A stretch of DNA of 64,000 bases from Streptomyces caniscabiei (lineage in GTDB: Bacteria > Actinomycetota > Actinomycetes > Streptomycetales > Streptomycetaceae). The notes beneath the pieces were generated by a model. The model saw only the letters and a list, made by a program, of their open reading frames with translations. It was not told the DNA's origin and did no database searches. Both the position numbers and the translations under genes were made by a program. Numbering within the stretch: the stretch's first letter is position 1; every line of letters begins with the position of its first letter. Positions 1 through 7,860 of the stretch are shown here, one piece after another. The stretch lies in assembly GCF_014930365.1 (NCBI RefSeq), contig NZ_JABXWI010000013.1:1-64000 (forward strand). The letters run 5' to 3'.

Positions 1-2
1 AC

Positions 3-464
3 GGCAGACTCACGGACGAGCTGGCCTCGGTGGTCGCCGCCGCGCGCAGACGGGCCCTCCGGGACGGGGACCGCCACATCGACACCGCGCATCTGCTGCA
101 CACGCTCCTGGAGTCCGACCCCGACGTCCGAGCCGTCTTCGACGGGCCGCAGGTCGCCCGGCTGCTCGGCTATCTGGTGCAGCGCAGCATCGGCTACGGA
201 CTGCGCTGGCAGATAGGCGTCGAGGACGCCGGAGTCGTCCCGGGGGTGCCGGGCACGCCCGGCTGGTCGCCGGTGGCGGCCCGCGCGATGAGCCAGGCGT
301 ACGACCGTGCCCTGCAGCGGGGTGAACGGTCGGCCCACGGCGTCGATCTGCTCGAAGCGCTGGTCGGGGCCACCGGATCGCGGGCCGTCGAGGTGCTCGG
401 CACGGTGGGTGTCGACGTCGGAGCCGTGGCGCGGCGGGTCGCGCGGACGGGCGAGGGCGCCTGA
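3..464 (+). CDS. Clp N-terminal domain protein (5' end missing)
   Basis: The reading frame is open from base 3, so the gene begins left of the window; 153 residues are visible. Two Clp-N-like repeats can be seen: one around HIDTAHLLHTLLE and one around SAHGVDLLEALV, the helical repeat that in ClpA/ClpC binds adaptors and substrates. No AAA+ ATPase or Walker motif follows, so this is a stand-alone Clp-N protein rather than a Clp ATPase. Such proteins are common in Streptomyces and their role is not established. The gene ends in TGA and is followed after 20 bases by a strong hairpin terminator. Confidence 0.75.
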   Translation, partial: GRLTDELASVVAAARRRALRDGDRHIDTAHLLHTLLESDPDVRAVFDGPQVARLLGYLVQRSIGYGLRWQIGVEDAGVVPGVPGTPGWSPVAARAMSQAYDRALQRGERSAHGVDLLEALVGATGSRAVEVLGTVGVDVGAVARRVARTGEGA

Positions 465-484
465 TTTCTTGGTGCCGCGAACCG

Positions 485-510
485 GGGCCCGGCCTTGAGC
501 CGGGCCCTTT
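485..510 (+). terminator. Intrinsic-type terminator after the Clp-N gene
   Basis: A perfect 9-bp stem (GGGCCCGGC / GCCGGGCCC) with a 5-base loop is followed by TTT. It lies 20 bases after the stop of the Clp-N gene and ahead of the next gene on the same strand, so it probably separates the two transcripts. Confidence 0.75.
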
Positions 511-667
511 GTCGTGCCCCGTCGCCGTGCCCTGGAGCCGGGCCGGGCCCCTCGGTCCGGCCCGGTCGCCATGTGCCCTGCCGCGCCGCCCTGCGATTCC
601 CACCTGCGGTCCAGCCGGTGAGACAGGTGTCAACGGGGGTGACGCTCCTGTCATCTGCTGTCATCAT

Positions 668-1687
668 GTGCCGGTGCATACGTCTCAGGGCAGTCACGGA
701 CAACGCGGTCGGGGTGTCGGGCTGGTGCTCGCGCTCGGGTCGGCGCTCGCGTTCGGCGGATCGGGTACGGCGGCCAAGCCGCTCATCGAGGCGGGGCTCG
801 ACCCGCTCCATGTGGTGTGGCTGCGTGTCGTGGGCGCCGCCCTGGTGATGCTGCCGCTGGCCGTGCGGCACCGGGATCTGGTGCGGCGGCGGCCCCTGCT
901 GCTCGTGGCTTTCGGGCTCTTCGCGGTGGCCGGTGTGCAGGCTTTCTACTTCGCGTCGATCTCCCGTATCCCCGTCGGAGTCGCCCTCCTCGTCGAGTAC
1001 CTCGGCCCCGCCATCGTCCTCGGGTGGGTGCGGTTCGTGCAGCGGCGGCCGGTGACGCGCGCCGCCGCGGCCGGGGTCGTTCTCGCGGTCGGCGGTCTCG
1101 CCTGTGTCGTCGAGATCTGGTCCGGGCTGAGCTTCGATCCGCTGGGACTGCTGCTCGCGCTCGGCGCCGCCTGCTGTCAGGCCGGGTACTTCGTGCTCTC
1201 CGACCAGGGGAGCGAGGCGGGGGCGGAGGCGCCGAACCCGCTCGGTGTCATCGCCTACGGACTGCTGGTGGGCGCCGTGGCGCTCACGGTGGTGACCCGG
1301 CCGTGGGGGATGGAGTGGGAGGTGCTCGGCGGTGTCGCGTGGATGAACGGGACGGCCGTACCGGCGTGGCTGCTGCTCGGGTGGGTGGTGCTGATCGCCA
1401 CGGTCCTCGCCTACGGGACCGGGGTGATGGCCGTGCGGTGGCTGTCTCCGCAGGTGGCGGGGGTGTTGGGCTGCCTGGAGGCGGTGGTGGCGACGGCGCT
1501 CGCGTGGGTGCTGCTGGGTGAGCATCTGGGGGTGGCGCAGATCGTCGGCGGGCTGGTGGTGCTGGCCGGGGCGTTCGTCGCGCAACGGTCCGCGCGGGGT
1601 GGGAAGCCGCGGGGTGAGGGGGCGTCGCGGAAGGTGGCGTCCGGCGTGGAAGGGGTGGAGGCCGAGTTGTCGGTGGGGCGGGGGTGA
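668..1687 (+). CDS. EamA/DMT-family transporter
   Basis: Predicted polytopic inner-membrane protein of 339 residues with about ten hydrophobic segments and two EamA repeats, typical of the drug/metabolite transporter superfamily. These export small metabolites; the substrate cannot be read from the sequence. The frame is open further upstream, but the first residues that fit the family (a short polar N-terminus, then VGLVLALGSALAFGGSGTAAK) start at the GTG at 668; GTG 674 is an alternative. No strong ribosome binding site is visible, so translation may be leaderless. The last 30 residues form a charged cytoplasmic tail. It converges on the flavin-fold gene downstream, with a terminator repeat between. 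Confidence 0.8.
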   Translation: MPVHTSQGSHGQRGRGVGLVLALGSALAFGGSGTAAKPLIEAGLDPLHVVWLRVVGAALVMLPLAVRHRDLVRRRPLLLVAFGLFAVAGVQAFYFASISRIPVGVALLVEYLGPAIVLGWVRFVQRRPVTRAAAAGVVLAVGGLACVVEIWSGLSFDPLGLLLALGAACCQAGYFVLSDQGSEAGAEAPNPLGVIAYGLLVGAVALTVVTRPWGMEWEVLGGVAWMNGTAVPAWLLLGWVVLIATVLAYGTGVMAVRWLSPQVAGVLGCLEAVVATALAWVLLGEHLGVAQIVGGLVVLAGAFVAQRSARGGKPRGEGASRKVASGVEGVEAELSVGRG

Positions 1688-1749
1688 CCGGGGCGTCGGG
1701 GCTTGCGGTGTGCGGGATCGGCGCGCGGGTGGGGGTGTTGTGGTCGCTT

Positions 1750-1835
1750 CGGAGCCCGGGGAGTGCGGTGGTCGAGCGGCCGCGGGTCGAGTTTGGTTGA
1801 TCGCGCAGTTCCCCGCGCCCCTTTGGGGCGCGGGG
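1750..1835. repeat. Dispersed terminator-like repeat, copy R1
   Basis: The end of this element is a perfect 11-bp hairpin (CCCCGCGCCCC, loop TTT, GGGGCGCGGGG; 1811-1835) preceded by TCGCGCAGTT. The upstream 50 bases, beginning GGAGCCCGGGGAGTG, recur almost unchanged in copy R3 at 31702. It lies between two convergent genes that end at 1687 and 1846, as a bidirectional terminator would. The same core occurs in R2, R3 and R4. Confidence 0.75.
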
Positions 1836-1845
1836 CCGTCGTCGG

Positions 1846-2544
1846 CTACAGGGTCCTGAGGTAGTCGGGGAGTTCCGTGCCGGGGGCCAGGTCGGGGTCC
1901 GGGATCGGGGGCTCGTAGCCCTTGCGGAGGGGGACGACGCCGGCCCAGTGGGGGAGCGTGAGGTCCTCGGGCTCGTCGTTGACGCCGCCGGTGCGGGTCT
2001 TGGCCGAGACCTCCTCCAGGGCGAGGCGGATCACGGCCGTGGCCGCGAACTCCTTGCCGTTGGCGGGCCGGCAGTCCCGCGAGCGGCCCGGTACGGCATG
2101 GTCGACCAGGGCGTCCAGGGCGATCCGCCGCTCCTCCGGGTCGTTCACCTGGTGCGCGGTGCCGTGCACCACCACCGAGCGGTAGTTGATCGAGTGGTGG
2201 AAGCCGGAGCGGGCCAGGATGAGCGCGTCCACATGGGTGACCGTCAGGCACACCGGGAGGCCCGGGTCGGCCTGGCCCGTCATCCGCAGCGGGCGCGAGC
2301 CCGTCGAACCGTGCACATAGAGCGTCTCGCCGACCCGGGCGTAGAGCGTCGGCAGCACCACCGGGGCGCCGTCACGGACGAAGCCGAGATGGCAGACGTA
2401 CCCCTCGTCGAGTATCGAGTGCACCAGTTCCCTGTCGTACGAGGCCTTGTGGGCGGCCCGGGTGGGGACGGTGCGCTCGGTGGGGGTGTAGGCGGCGGGC
2501 GGCGGTGTCGTCGGTGCGGGTGTCGTCGGCCGGGTCCCCGTCAT
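1846..2544 (-). CDS. Pyridoxamine 5'-phosphate oxidase-fold flavin-binding protein
   Basis: A 232-residue protein with a proline/threonine-rich N-terminus, then a split beta-barrel domain of the flavin-nucleotide-binding (NimA-like/PPOX) family, recognisable from DRELVHSILDEGYVCHLGFV and the core YRSVVVHGTAH. Family members bind FMN or F420 and reduce small molecules; the substrate is unknown. The ATG at 2544 is preferred over one at 2556 because GGAGAG lies 8 bases before it and because 2556 abuts the palindrome shared with the divergent MocR gene. The layout suggests that MocR controls this gene. Confidence 0.75.
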   Translation of the reverse strand: MTGTRPTTPAPTTPPPAAYTPTERTVPTRAAHKASYDRELVHSILDEGYVCHLGFVRDGAPVVLPTLYARVGETLYVHGSTGSRPLRMTGQADPGLPVCLTVTHVDALILARSGFHHSINYRSVVVHGTAHQVNDPEERRIALDALVDHAVPGRSRDCRPANGKEFAATAVIRLALEEVSAKTRTGGVNDEPEDLTLPHWAGVVPLRKGYEPPIPDPDLAPGTELPDYLRTL

Positions 2545-2556
2545 TGCGCTCTCCAT

Positions 2557-2568
2557 TGCACTAGTGCA
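2557..2568. promoter_or_regulatory. Palindrome between divergent PPOX and MocR genes
   Basis: TGCACTAGTGCA is a perfect 12-bp palindrome in the 50-base gap between the two divergent starts. A related half-site, TGTGCTAG, follows at 2579-2586 just before the MocR ribosome binding site. It is the best candidate operator for the MocR regulator. The assignment rests on position and symmetry only. Confidence 0.5.
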
Positions 2569-2594
2569 TAATCTGCTTTGTGCTAGGAGAATAC

Positions 2595-3923
2595 ATGATC
2601 ACTGGTCGGCGCGCAGTCGAGATCGCGGCCAGCGTCGAGCAGGCGGTGGGGGCGGGTGCGCTGGAGCCCGGTCAACTGCTGCCGCCCATGCGGGAGTTGG
2701 CCGAGCGGCTCGGGGTGAATCCGAACACCGTCGCGGCCGCCTACCGCACGCTGCGCGAGCGCGGGGTCATCGAGACCGCCGGACGCCGGGGGAGCCGCGT
2801 ACGGGCCCGGCCCGCGACGACGGGGCGGGAGTACATCCGGGTGGAGGTGCCCGAGGGGGTGAGGGACCTCGCCGACGGCAACCCCGACCCCGCGCTGCTG
2901 CCGCGTCTGGCGGAGGTGTTCGCGGCCGCCGCCGAGCAGGGCGACCGTGAACCGGTCCTCTACGGCGTGGGTGCCGTGGAGCCCGAGTTGGCGCGGATCG
3001 CGCGGGCCGACCTGGACGCCGACGGCGTGCCGGACGGGCCGGTCGCCGTCACCTCGGGGTCGCTCGACGCCATCGAGCGGGTCCTGGCCGTCCATCTCAA
3101 GCCGGGGGATGCCGTCGCCGTCGAGGACCCGGGGTGGGGGAGCGTGCTCGACCTGGTCCCGGCGCTCGGGCTGCGGGTCGTCCCGGTCGGCGTCGACGAC
3201 GAGGGGCCGCTCCCCGACGACGTACGCACGGCGCTGGAGGGCGGCGCGCGGGCCCTGATCGTCACCGACCGGGCGCAGAACCCGACCGGCGCGGCCCTGA
3301 GCGCCGCACGCGCGCGAGCCCTGCGGTCCGTGCTGCGGGAACACCCGGAGACCCTGCTCATCGAGGACGACCACGGCTACCGGATCGTCGACCAGCCCCT
3401 GCACCCGCTCGCCGGGGGCACCCGCAGCTGGGCCTTCGTGCGGTCGGTCGCCAAGGCGTACGGCCCCGACCTGCGGCTCGCGGTGCTGACCGGCGACGCG
3501 GCCACCGTCGACCGGGTGGTGGGCCGGCAGCGGCTGGGGCCGGGGTGGGTGAGCCTGCTGGTGCAGCGGGCCGTCGCCCGGCTGTGGTCCGGCGGCGCGG
3601 TGGACGCCGTGGGCGTGGCGGCGGCGTACGGGCGGCGACGCGACGCGCTGATCGGCGCTCTCGCGCGGCGCGGGGTCGAGGCGCGCGGGGTCAGCGGGAT
3701 GAACGTGTGGATCCGGGTGCCGGACGAGACCGGCGCGGTGGCCCGGCTGCTGCACGCCGGCTGGGCCGTCGCGCCCGGCGCGCGTTTCCGGATGAGCGCC
3801 CCGCAGGGGATCCGGGTCACCGTCTCCACCCTCTCCGAGGAGGACATCGGGAGGGTGGCGGACGCGGTGGCCTCGGCGATCGGGCCGGGGGTGAAGGCGG
3901 GAGCGGGGGCGGGGTACATGTGA
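2595..3923 (+). CDS. MocR-type GntR regulator with aminotransferase domain
   Basis: Cytoplasmic transcription factor of 442 residues. An N-terminal winged helix-turn-helix (residues about 10-75, with LPPMRELAERLGVNPNTV) is joined to a fold-type I aminotransferase domain. PLP-binding signatures are present: QNPTGA, EDDHGY and a lysine in SVAKAYGPDLRL, matching the Schiff-base lysine region. MocR proteins use PLP or an aminated ligand as effector and often control a neighbouring gene, here the divergent flavin-fold (PPOX) gene. The ATG at 2595 has AGGAGA 5 bases before it; an upstream start at 2580 has no such site. Confidence 0.85.
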   Translation: MITGRRAVEIAASVEQAVGAGALEPGQLLPPMRELAERLGVNPNTVAAAYRTLRERGVIETAGRRGSRVRARPATTGREYIRVEVPEGVRDLADGNPDPALLPRLAEVFAAAAEQGDREPVLYGVGAVEPELARIARADLDADGVPDGPVAVTSGSLDAIERVLAVHLKPGDAVAVEDPGWGSVLDLVPALGLRVVPVGVDDEGPLPDDVRTALEGGARALIVTDRAQNPTGAALSAARARALRSVLREHPETLLIEDDHGYRIVDQPLHPLAGGTRSWAFVRSVAKAYGPDLRLAVLTGDAATVDRVVGRQRLGPGWVSLLVQRAVARLWSGGAVDAVGVAAAYGRRRDALIGALARRGVEARGVSGMNVWIRVPDETGAVARLLHAGWAVAPGARFRMSAPQGIRVTVSTLSEEDIGRVADAVASAIGPGVKAGAGAGYM

Positions 3924-3940
3924 CTCGGCGCCCCGTTCTG

Positions 3941-4870
3941 TCAGGTGCGCGGCCTCACCTGCGTCAGGGCCGCGCCGGCCAGGACGATCGCCGCGCCGAC
4001 CGGGGTCGACCAGGTCAGGGACTCGCCGAGGAGGGCGACGCCGGCGGCCGTGGCGATGACCGGGATGAAGTAGGTGACCATCTGGGCCGTCGTCGGGCCG
4101 ACCTCGGAGACGAGGCCGTACTGGACGAGCATCGCGACCCCGGTGCCCAGCGTGCCCAGCGCGACGACCGCCAGCAGGGGCAGCATCGGGAAGCTGGTCG
4201 GCAGGCTCGTGAACAGCGGTGTCACGACGGCCAGTTGGGCGGTGGCGAGTAGCAGTTGGGCCCCGGTGAGGGAGAGGTGCGACGCGGTGGTGCCGGCCAG
4301 GGTGCGGCGGACGTAGATCCAGCCGACGGGATAGCTGAGGGAGGCCAGCAGGGCCATCGTCGTGCCGGTGGCGTCAAGGCCGTGGAAGCCCTGCCAGGCG
4401 CCGAGCACGGTGAGGACGCCGAGGAAGCCGAGACCGAGGCCGGCGACCCGCACCCGGGTGGGGCGGTCCTCGGAGAGCGCGACCAGGGAGAGGGCCATGC
4501 CCCACAGGGGTGAGGTCGCGTTGCAGATGCCGGCCAGTGTGGACGGGACGGTCAGCTCCGCGTAGGCGAACAGGGAGAACGGCAGGGCGTTCAGGAAAAA
4601 GGCGGCCACGGTCAGGTGTGCCCAGGTGCGGGTGGCTCGGGGGAGCCGCTCCCGCCTGACCGCCATCGCCGCCGCCAGGACCAGCGTGCCGAACAGCAGC
4701 CGCCCGAAGGTGACCTGGAAGGGCGCGTACGCCTGTGTGCCCACCTTGATCAGCAGGAAGCTGAAGCCCCAGACGAGGGAGAGGAAGGCGAAGCGCAGCC
4801 GCCAGTCGACGGCTGCGCGCGAGCGGTCGGGGGCGCGACCGGGGGCTCGGGTGGGCGTGGCGGTGGTCAT
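3941..4870 (-). CDS. EamA/DMT-family transporter next to a LysR regulator
   Basis: A 309-residue membrane protein with about ten hydrophobic segments and two EamA domains (LVWGFSFLLIK and PVGWIYVRRTL regions), a probable metabolite exporter. The frame stays open far upstream across the LysR gene, but that part is a shadow; the ATG at 4870 starts the MTTATPTRAPG tail that precedes the first membrane helix. It is divergent from a LysR gene with an inverted repeat between them, a common arrangement for an exporter controlled by its own LysR activator. It converges on the MocR gene with a gap of only 17 bases. Confidence 0.85.
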   Translation of the reverse strand: MTTATPTRAPGRAPDRSRAAVDWRLRFAFLSLVWGFSFLLIKVGTQAYAPFQVTFGRLLFGTLVLAAAMAVRRERLPRATRTWAHLTVAAFFLNALPFSLFAYAELTVPSTLAGICNATSPLWGMALSLVALSEDRPTRVRVAGLGLGFLGVLTVLGAWQGFHGLDATGTTMALLASLSYPVGWIYVRRTLAGTTASHLSLTGAQLLLATAQLAVVTPLFTSLPTSFPMLPLLAVVALGTLGTGVAMLVQYGLVSEVGPTTAQMVTYFIPVIATAAGVALLGESLTWSTPVGAAIVLAGAALTQVRPRT

Positions 4871-4908
4871 GCGCACCACGATGGCGTTCGGTGATCTCGT
4901 AGCACAAG

Positions 4909-4932
4909 CGAGAATTGGTGAGCTGATTCTCG
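4909..4932. promoter_or_regulatory. Inverted repeat, likely LysR operator
   Basis: CGAGAAT and ATTCTCG form a perfect 7-bp inverted repeat with a 10-base spacer. Each side also adjoins the hexamer GTAGCA, which occurs twice 32 bases apart (4899 and 4931). The site ends 13 bases before the LysR start and lies 39 bases upstream of the divergent exporter. Length and spacing fit a LysR-type recognition site and autoregulation. Confidence 0.6.
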
Positions 4933-4945
4933 TAGCATTGCTTAC

Positions 4946-5854
4946 ATGTTGAACCTGGAGCGCCTGCGCACCCTGGACGCCCTCGCCCGGCACGGCTCGG
5001 TCAGCGGAGCGGCCGAGGGGCTGCATGTCACCACCTCGGCCGTCTCGCAGCAGATGGCCAAGCTGGAACGGGAGGTGGGGCAGCGGCTCCTCGCCAGGAA
5101 CGGGAGGGGTGTGCGGCTCACCGACGCGGGGCGGCTGCTCGCCGAGCACGCGGCGCGCATCCTGTCGCAGGTCGAGCTGGCGCAGTCGGCGCTGGAGGCG
5201 CAGCGGGGGCAGGTGGTCGGCGAACTCCGGCTGGCCGCGTTCCCGACGGCCGTCCGGGGGCTGTTTCCCGCCGTCTTCCGGGCGCTGCGCGAGGAGCATC
5301 CCGCGCTGCGCGTGCGGTCGCGGGAACTGGAACCCGAACTCGCCGTCAACGCGGTGATCCGGGGCGATGTCGACCTGGCCGTCGTCCTCGACTGGTACAA
5401 CAAGCCGCTGCCCGTGCCCGAGGGGCTGGCCAGGGCCGCGATCCTCGACGACCCGGTGGAGGTGGCGCTGCACGAGGACCATCCGCTCGTCGGCCGGGAC
5501 GAGATCGATCTGCGGGAGCTGGCCCAGGAGGCGTGGGTCGCCTGGCCCGAGGGCGAGTTCTGCCACGAATGGCTGCTCTACACGCTGCGGGCCAACGGCA
5601 TCGAGCCCCACATCGCCCACCGCGCCGGTGAACACCACACCCAACTCGCGCTGGTCGCCGCAGGGTTGGGCGTCTGCATCGCGCCCCGGCTCGGTCGTGA
5701 CCCGATGCCCGCCGGGGTGCGGACCGTGCCGGTGCGTCATCGGGTGCACCGCAGCGTCTACGCGGTGTGGCGCTCGGACGCCGACCGGCGGCCGTCCATC
5801 AGGGCGGCGGTGGAGGCCCTGCGGGTGGCGGGGGGCGCGTGCGGGGGCGACTGA
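4946..5854 (+). CDS. LysR-family transcriptional regulator
   Basis: A 302-residue DNA-binding regulator. The N-terminal helix-turn-helix (residues 2-60: LERLRTLDALARHGSVSGAA, then TTSAVSQQMAKLE) is typical of LysR proteins, followed by the periplasmic-binding-like effector domain from about residue 90 (GELRLAAFPTA). The effector is unknown. The ATG at 4946 starts exactly at the conserved N-terminus; there is no good ribosome binding site, so the mRNA may be nearly leaderless. It is divergent from an EamA exporter, the probable target. Confidence 0.9.
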   Translation: MLNLERLRTLDALARHGSVSGAAEGLHVTTSAVSQQMAKLEREVGQRLLARNGRGVRLTDAGRLLAEHAARILSQVELAQSALEAQRGQVVGELRLAAFPTAVRGLFPAVFRALREEHPALRVRSRELEPELAVNAVIRGDVDLAVVLDWYNKPLPVPEGLARAAILDDPVEVALHEDHPLVGRDEIDLRELAQEAWVAWPEGEFCHEWLLYTLRANGIEPHIAHRAGEHHTQLALVAAGLGVCIAPRLGRDPMPAGVRTVPVRHRVHRSVYAVWRSDADRRPSIRAAVEALRVAGGACGGD

Positions 5855-5905
5855 CGGGTCGAGGGGAGGAGTGAGTGCGGGGCCGGACCCGCCGGGCGGA
5901 TCGCC

Positions 5906-6373
5906 TCACGGTGAGCCCAGTTTGCGGAAGTCCCAGGACGCGACGGCGTCCGGTGTCAGGCGCAGCCAGGCGTGCCTGCCGTCGTGGGGCATCTCGTCGA
6001 TGCCGAAGTTCTTGCGGGCGAACAGCCGCTCCACCTCGACGAGTTCGGGAACCGGCTCGCCCGTACGCGGTGCCTCGCCGACGAACTCGACGGTGCCGGA
6101 CAGTTCGACGCCGCGCAGGTCGCCGTACTCCTCGCCCGCGTCGACCACGACGGCCACGCGCGGATCTCGGCGCAGCGCGGACCAGCGTCTGCTGCGGGTG
6201 ATCGAGTAGAGCCAGAGCGAGGTGCCGTCCCAGACGAACCACAGCGGGCTGACGTGCGGGGCGCCGTCGGGCGCGACCGTCGCCACCCGGCAGGTCCGCT
6301 GTGTGCTCAGGAACTCGTCCCGCTCGGCGGGTTCCATCATGATCTTCCGGCCCCGGCGCTGGGTGGCGGTCAT
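5906..6373 (-). CDS. PPOX-class (F420/FMN) split-barrel protein
   Basis: A 155-residue protein of the pyridoxamine 5'-phosphate oxidase superfamily. The opening FLSTQRTCRVATVAPDGAPHVSPLWFVWDG is the usual first strand pair of the small one-domain F420-dependent or FMN-binding enzymes. Its substrate is unknown and its length is normal. The ATG at 6373 is preceded by GAGGAC-like sequence. A near-perfect inverted repeat lies 10-32 bases upstream of the start, so a repressor probably controls it. The opposite-strand neighbour encodes an isochorismatase-fold protein. Confidence 0.8.
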   Translation of the reverse strand: MTATQRRGRKIMMEPAERDEFLSTQRTCRVATVAPDGAPHVSPLWFVWDGTSLWLYSITRSRRWSALRRDPRVAVVVDAGEEYGDLRGVELSGTVEFVGEAPRTGEPVPELVEVERLFARKNFGIDEMPHDGRHAWLRLTPDAVASWDFRKLGSP

Positions 6374-6382
6374 GGAGTCCTC

Positions 6383-6405
6383 TCTTCTGACGTGGCGTCA
6401 GAAGA
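6383..6405. promoter_or_regulatory. 10-bp inverted repeat upstream of PPOX gene
   Basis: TCTTCTGACG, a 3-base spacer, then CGTCAGAAGA form a perfect inverted repeat directly before the start of the PPOX gene at 6373 and about 75 bases before the divergent hydrolase-fold gene. Its symmetry and position suggest an operator for a dimeric repressor (for example TetR or MarR type) that is not encoded next to it. Confidence 0.55.
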
Positions 6406-6480
6406 GCATCGGTCGTCTTCCGTCCATGTGCAAGGGGCGTTACGCTCCACCGCCCGAGCGCCGGCGACAGGGGGAACACC

Positions 6481-7155
6481 GTGCCCGCGTACGCGAGTGA
6501 GCCGAAGCGGCGGCGGGAGCTGGACGGGCTTCTCGATCCCGCCACGACCGTCCTGCTCACCGTCGAATGCCAGCAGGGCGTCGTCGGGCCGGACGGGGCC
6601 CTGCCCGAACTCGCCCGGGAGGCCAGGTCGTCGGGGGCGCTCGACCGTGTCGCCCGGCTGGTCGCGGCGGCCCACGGGTGCGGAGCGCAGGTCCTGCACG
6701 CCGTCGCCGAGCGGCGGCCCGACGGGCGGGGCGCCAACCGCAACGCCCGGCTGTTCCGCGCGGCCGAACGGCTGCCCGTACGGCAGTTGACGGGGACGGC
6801 GGCCGTACGGGTCGCGCCGCCCATCGAGGTGGCCGAGGAGGATCTGATCGTCCGGCGGTTGCACGGGCTGTCGCCGTTGGCCGGCACGGACGTGGACGCG
6901 CTGCTGCGGAACCTGGGCTGCCGCACCCTGGTCGTCGCCGGTGTCTCGGCCAACGTGGCCGTGCCGAACGCGGTGTTCGACGCGGTCAATCTCGGCTACA
7001 CGGTGGTCGTGCCCGGTGACGCCATCGCGGGGGTGCCTGCCGACTACACCCCCGCGATGATCCGCCACACCCTCGCGCTGGTCGCCACGGTCGCGACCAC
7101 GGACGAGGTGGTGGCCTGCTTCGAGCGGTCCGTGGGCCGGCCCGCCGAGGTCTAG
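6481..7155 (+). CDS. Isochorismatase-fold protein lacking the usual catalytic residues
   Basis: A 224-residue alpha/beta protein of the isochorismatase/cysteine hydrolase family: the core strand TVLLTVECQQGV, the LIVRRLHGLSPL strand and the GVSANVAVPNAVFDAVNLGY segment align with the family. The usual Asp-Lys-Cys triad, however, reads Glu29, Arg125 and Ala160. Family members hydrolyse amides or isochorismate through this triad, so this copy may be inactive or use different chemistry. The GTG start has a GGGGGA site 6 bases upstream. It converges with the Rieske gene, only 6 bases apart. Confidence 0.75.
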   Translation: MPAYASEPKRRRELDGLLDPATTVLLTVECQQGVVGPDGALPELAREARSSGALDRVARLVAAAHGCGAQVLHAVAERRPDGRGANRNARLFRAAERLPVRQLTGTAAVRVAPPIEVAEEDLIVRRLHGLSPLAGTDVDALLRNLGCRTLVVAGVSANVAVPNAVFDAVNLGYTVVVPGDAIAGVPADYTPAMIRHTLALVATVATTDEVVACFERSVGRPAEV

Positions 7156-7161
7156 CGCAGG

Positions 7162-7671
7162 CTAGGCGAGCGTGATCGAGTCACCGGACACGGTGACCTC
7201 CTTGGCGGGCAGCGCCTTCGTCGCAGGTCCGCTCTTCACGCTGCCGTCCGCGATCGAGAAGTTGCTGTTGTGGCAGGGGCAGTTGATCACGCCGTCGGCG
7301 ATCGACTTCACCGCGCAGCCCTGGTGGGTGCAGACGGAGGAGAACGCCTTGAAGGTGCCCGCCTCGGGCTGGGTGACGACGACGCCCTCGCTCTCGAAGA
7401 TCTTGCCGCCGCCCTCGGGGATGTCCGAGGTCTTGGCGATCGCCTTGCCGCCCGCGCCGCCCGTGCTGCCGCCGGTCGTGTCACCGCCGGTGCTGCCACC
7501 GGTGCTGCCGCCGGTCGTGTCGCCGGCCCCGGCGCCGGACGACGTGGAGGTCGACGCGTCGTCGTCCGATCCGCACGCGGTCAGCGCGACGGCGAGGCCC
7601 GCCACGCCGGCGGCCGCCATGACGGTGCGACGGCCCGGGATCGAAGCGGGTTTGGTCGTTTCGCTGGTCAT
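7162..7671 (-). CDS. Rieske [2Fe-2S] lipoprotein (Tat-type)
   Basis: A 169-residue exported iron-sulfur protein. The N-terminus has a twin-arginine motif (RRTVMAAAG) and a lipobox ending LTAC, predicting Tat export and lipid anchoring outside the membrane. A Gly/Ser/Thr-rich linker follows (about residues 40-80). The Rieske centre ligands are present as CTHQGC and CPCHNSNF (Cys-His, Cys-His). Small Rieske lipoproteins of this type act as electron carriers; the partner is unknown. The ATG at 7671 is chosen for its GGAAGGAA site and because it starts the signal peptide; an in-frame ATG at 7755 would add 28 residues ahead of it. Confidence 0.88.
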   Translation of the reverse strand: MTSETTKPASIPGRRTVMAAAGVAGLAVALTACGSDDDASTSTSSGAGAGDTTGGSTGGSTGGDTTGGSTGGAGGKAIAKTSDIPEGGGKIFESEGVVVTQPEAGTFKAFSSVCTHQGCAVKSIADGVINCPCHNSNFSIADGSVKSGPATKALPAKEVTVSGDSITLA

Positions 7672-7860
7672 GCTGACGGTTCCTTCCGAGATGGCTTTGC
7701 ACTTTCGCCCATGGATACGGCGAACCTGTCCTTGAACGTTCAGACAGGTGCACATCTTTGCCTGTCCGGGATCACGACAGTGTCAAAACCAGCTGTCCGA
7801 AAGCTGTCGGTCGGCGATCGGCGATCGGCGACCGACAGCGGAAGGACCGCGCCGTGCGGC

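Noticed and set aside
194..2251. A 685-codon minus-strand open frame
   Set aside because: Arg/Pro/Gly-rich shadow of the EamA and PPOX genes; no domain-like sequence, and codon bias follows the other strand.
4871..5749. Extended N-terminus of the EamA exporter
   Set aside because: The open frame crosses the divergent LysR gene and the operator; the family N-terminus starts at 4870.
7440..7560. Short tandem repeats that could be mistaken for a CRISPR or minisatellite
   Set aside because: They encode the Gly/Ser/Thr linker of the Rieske lipoprotein and have no spacer structure.
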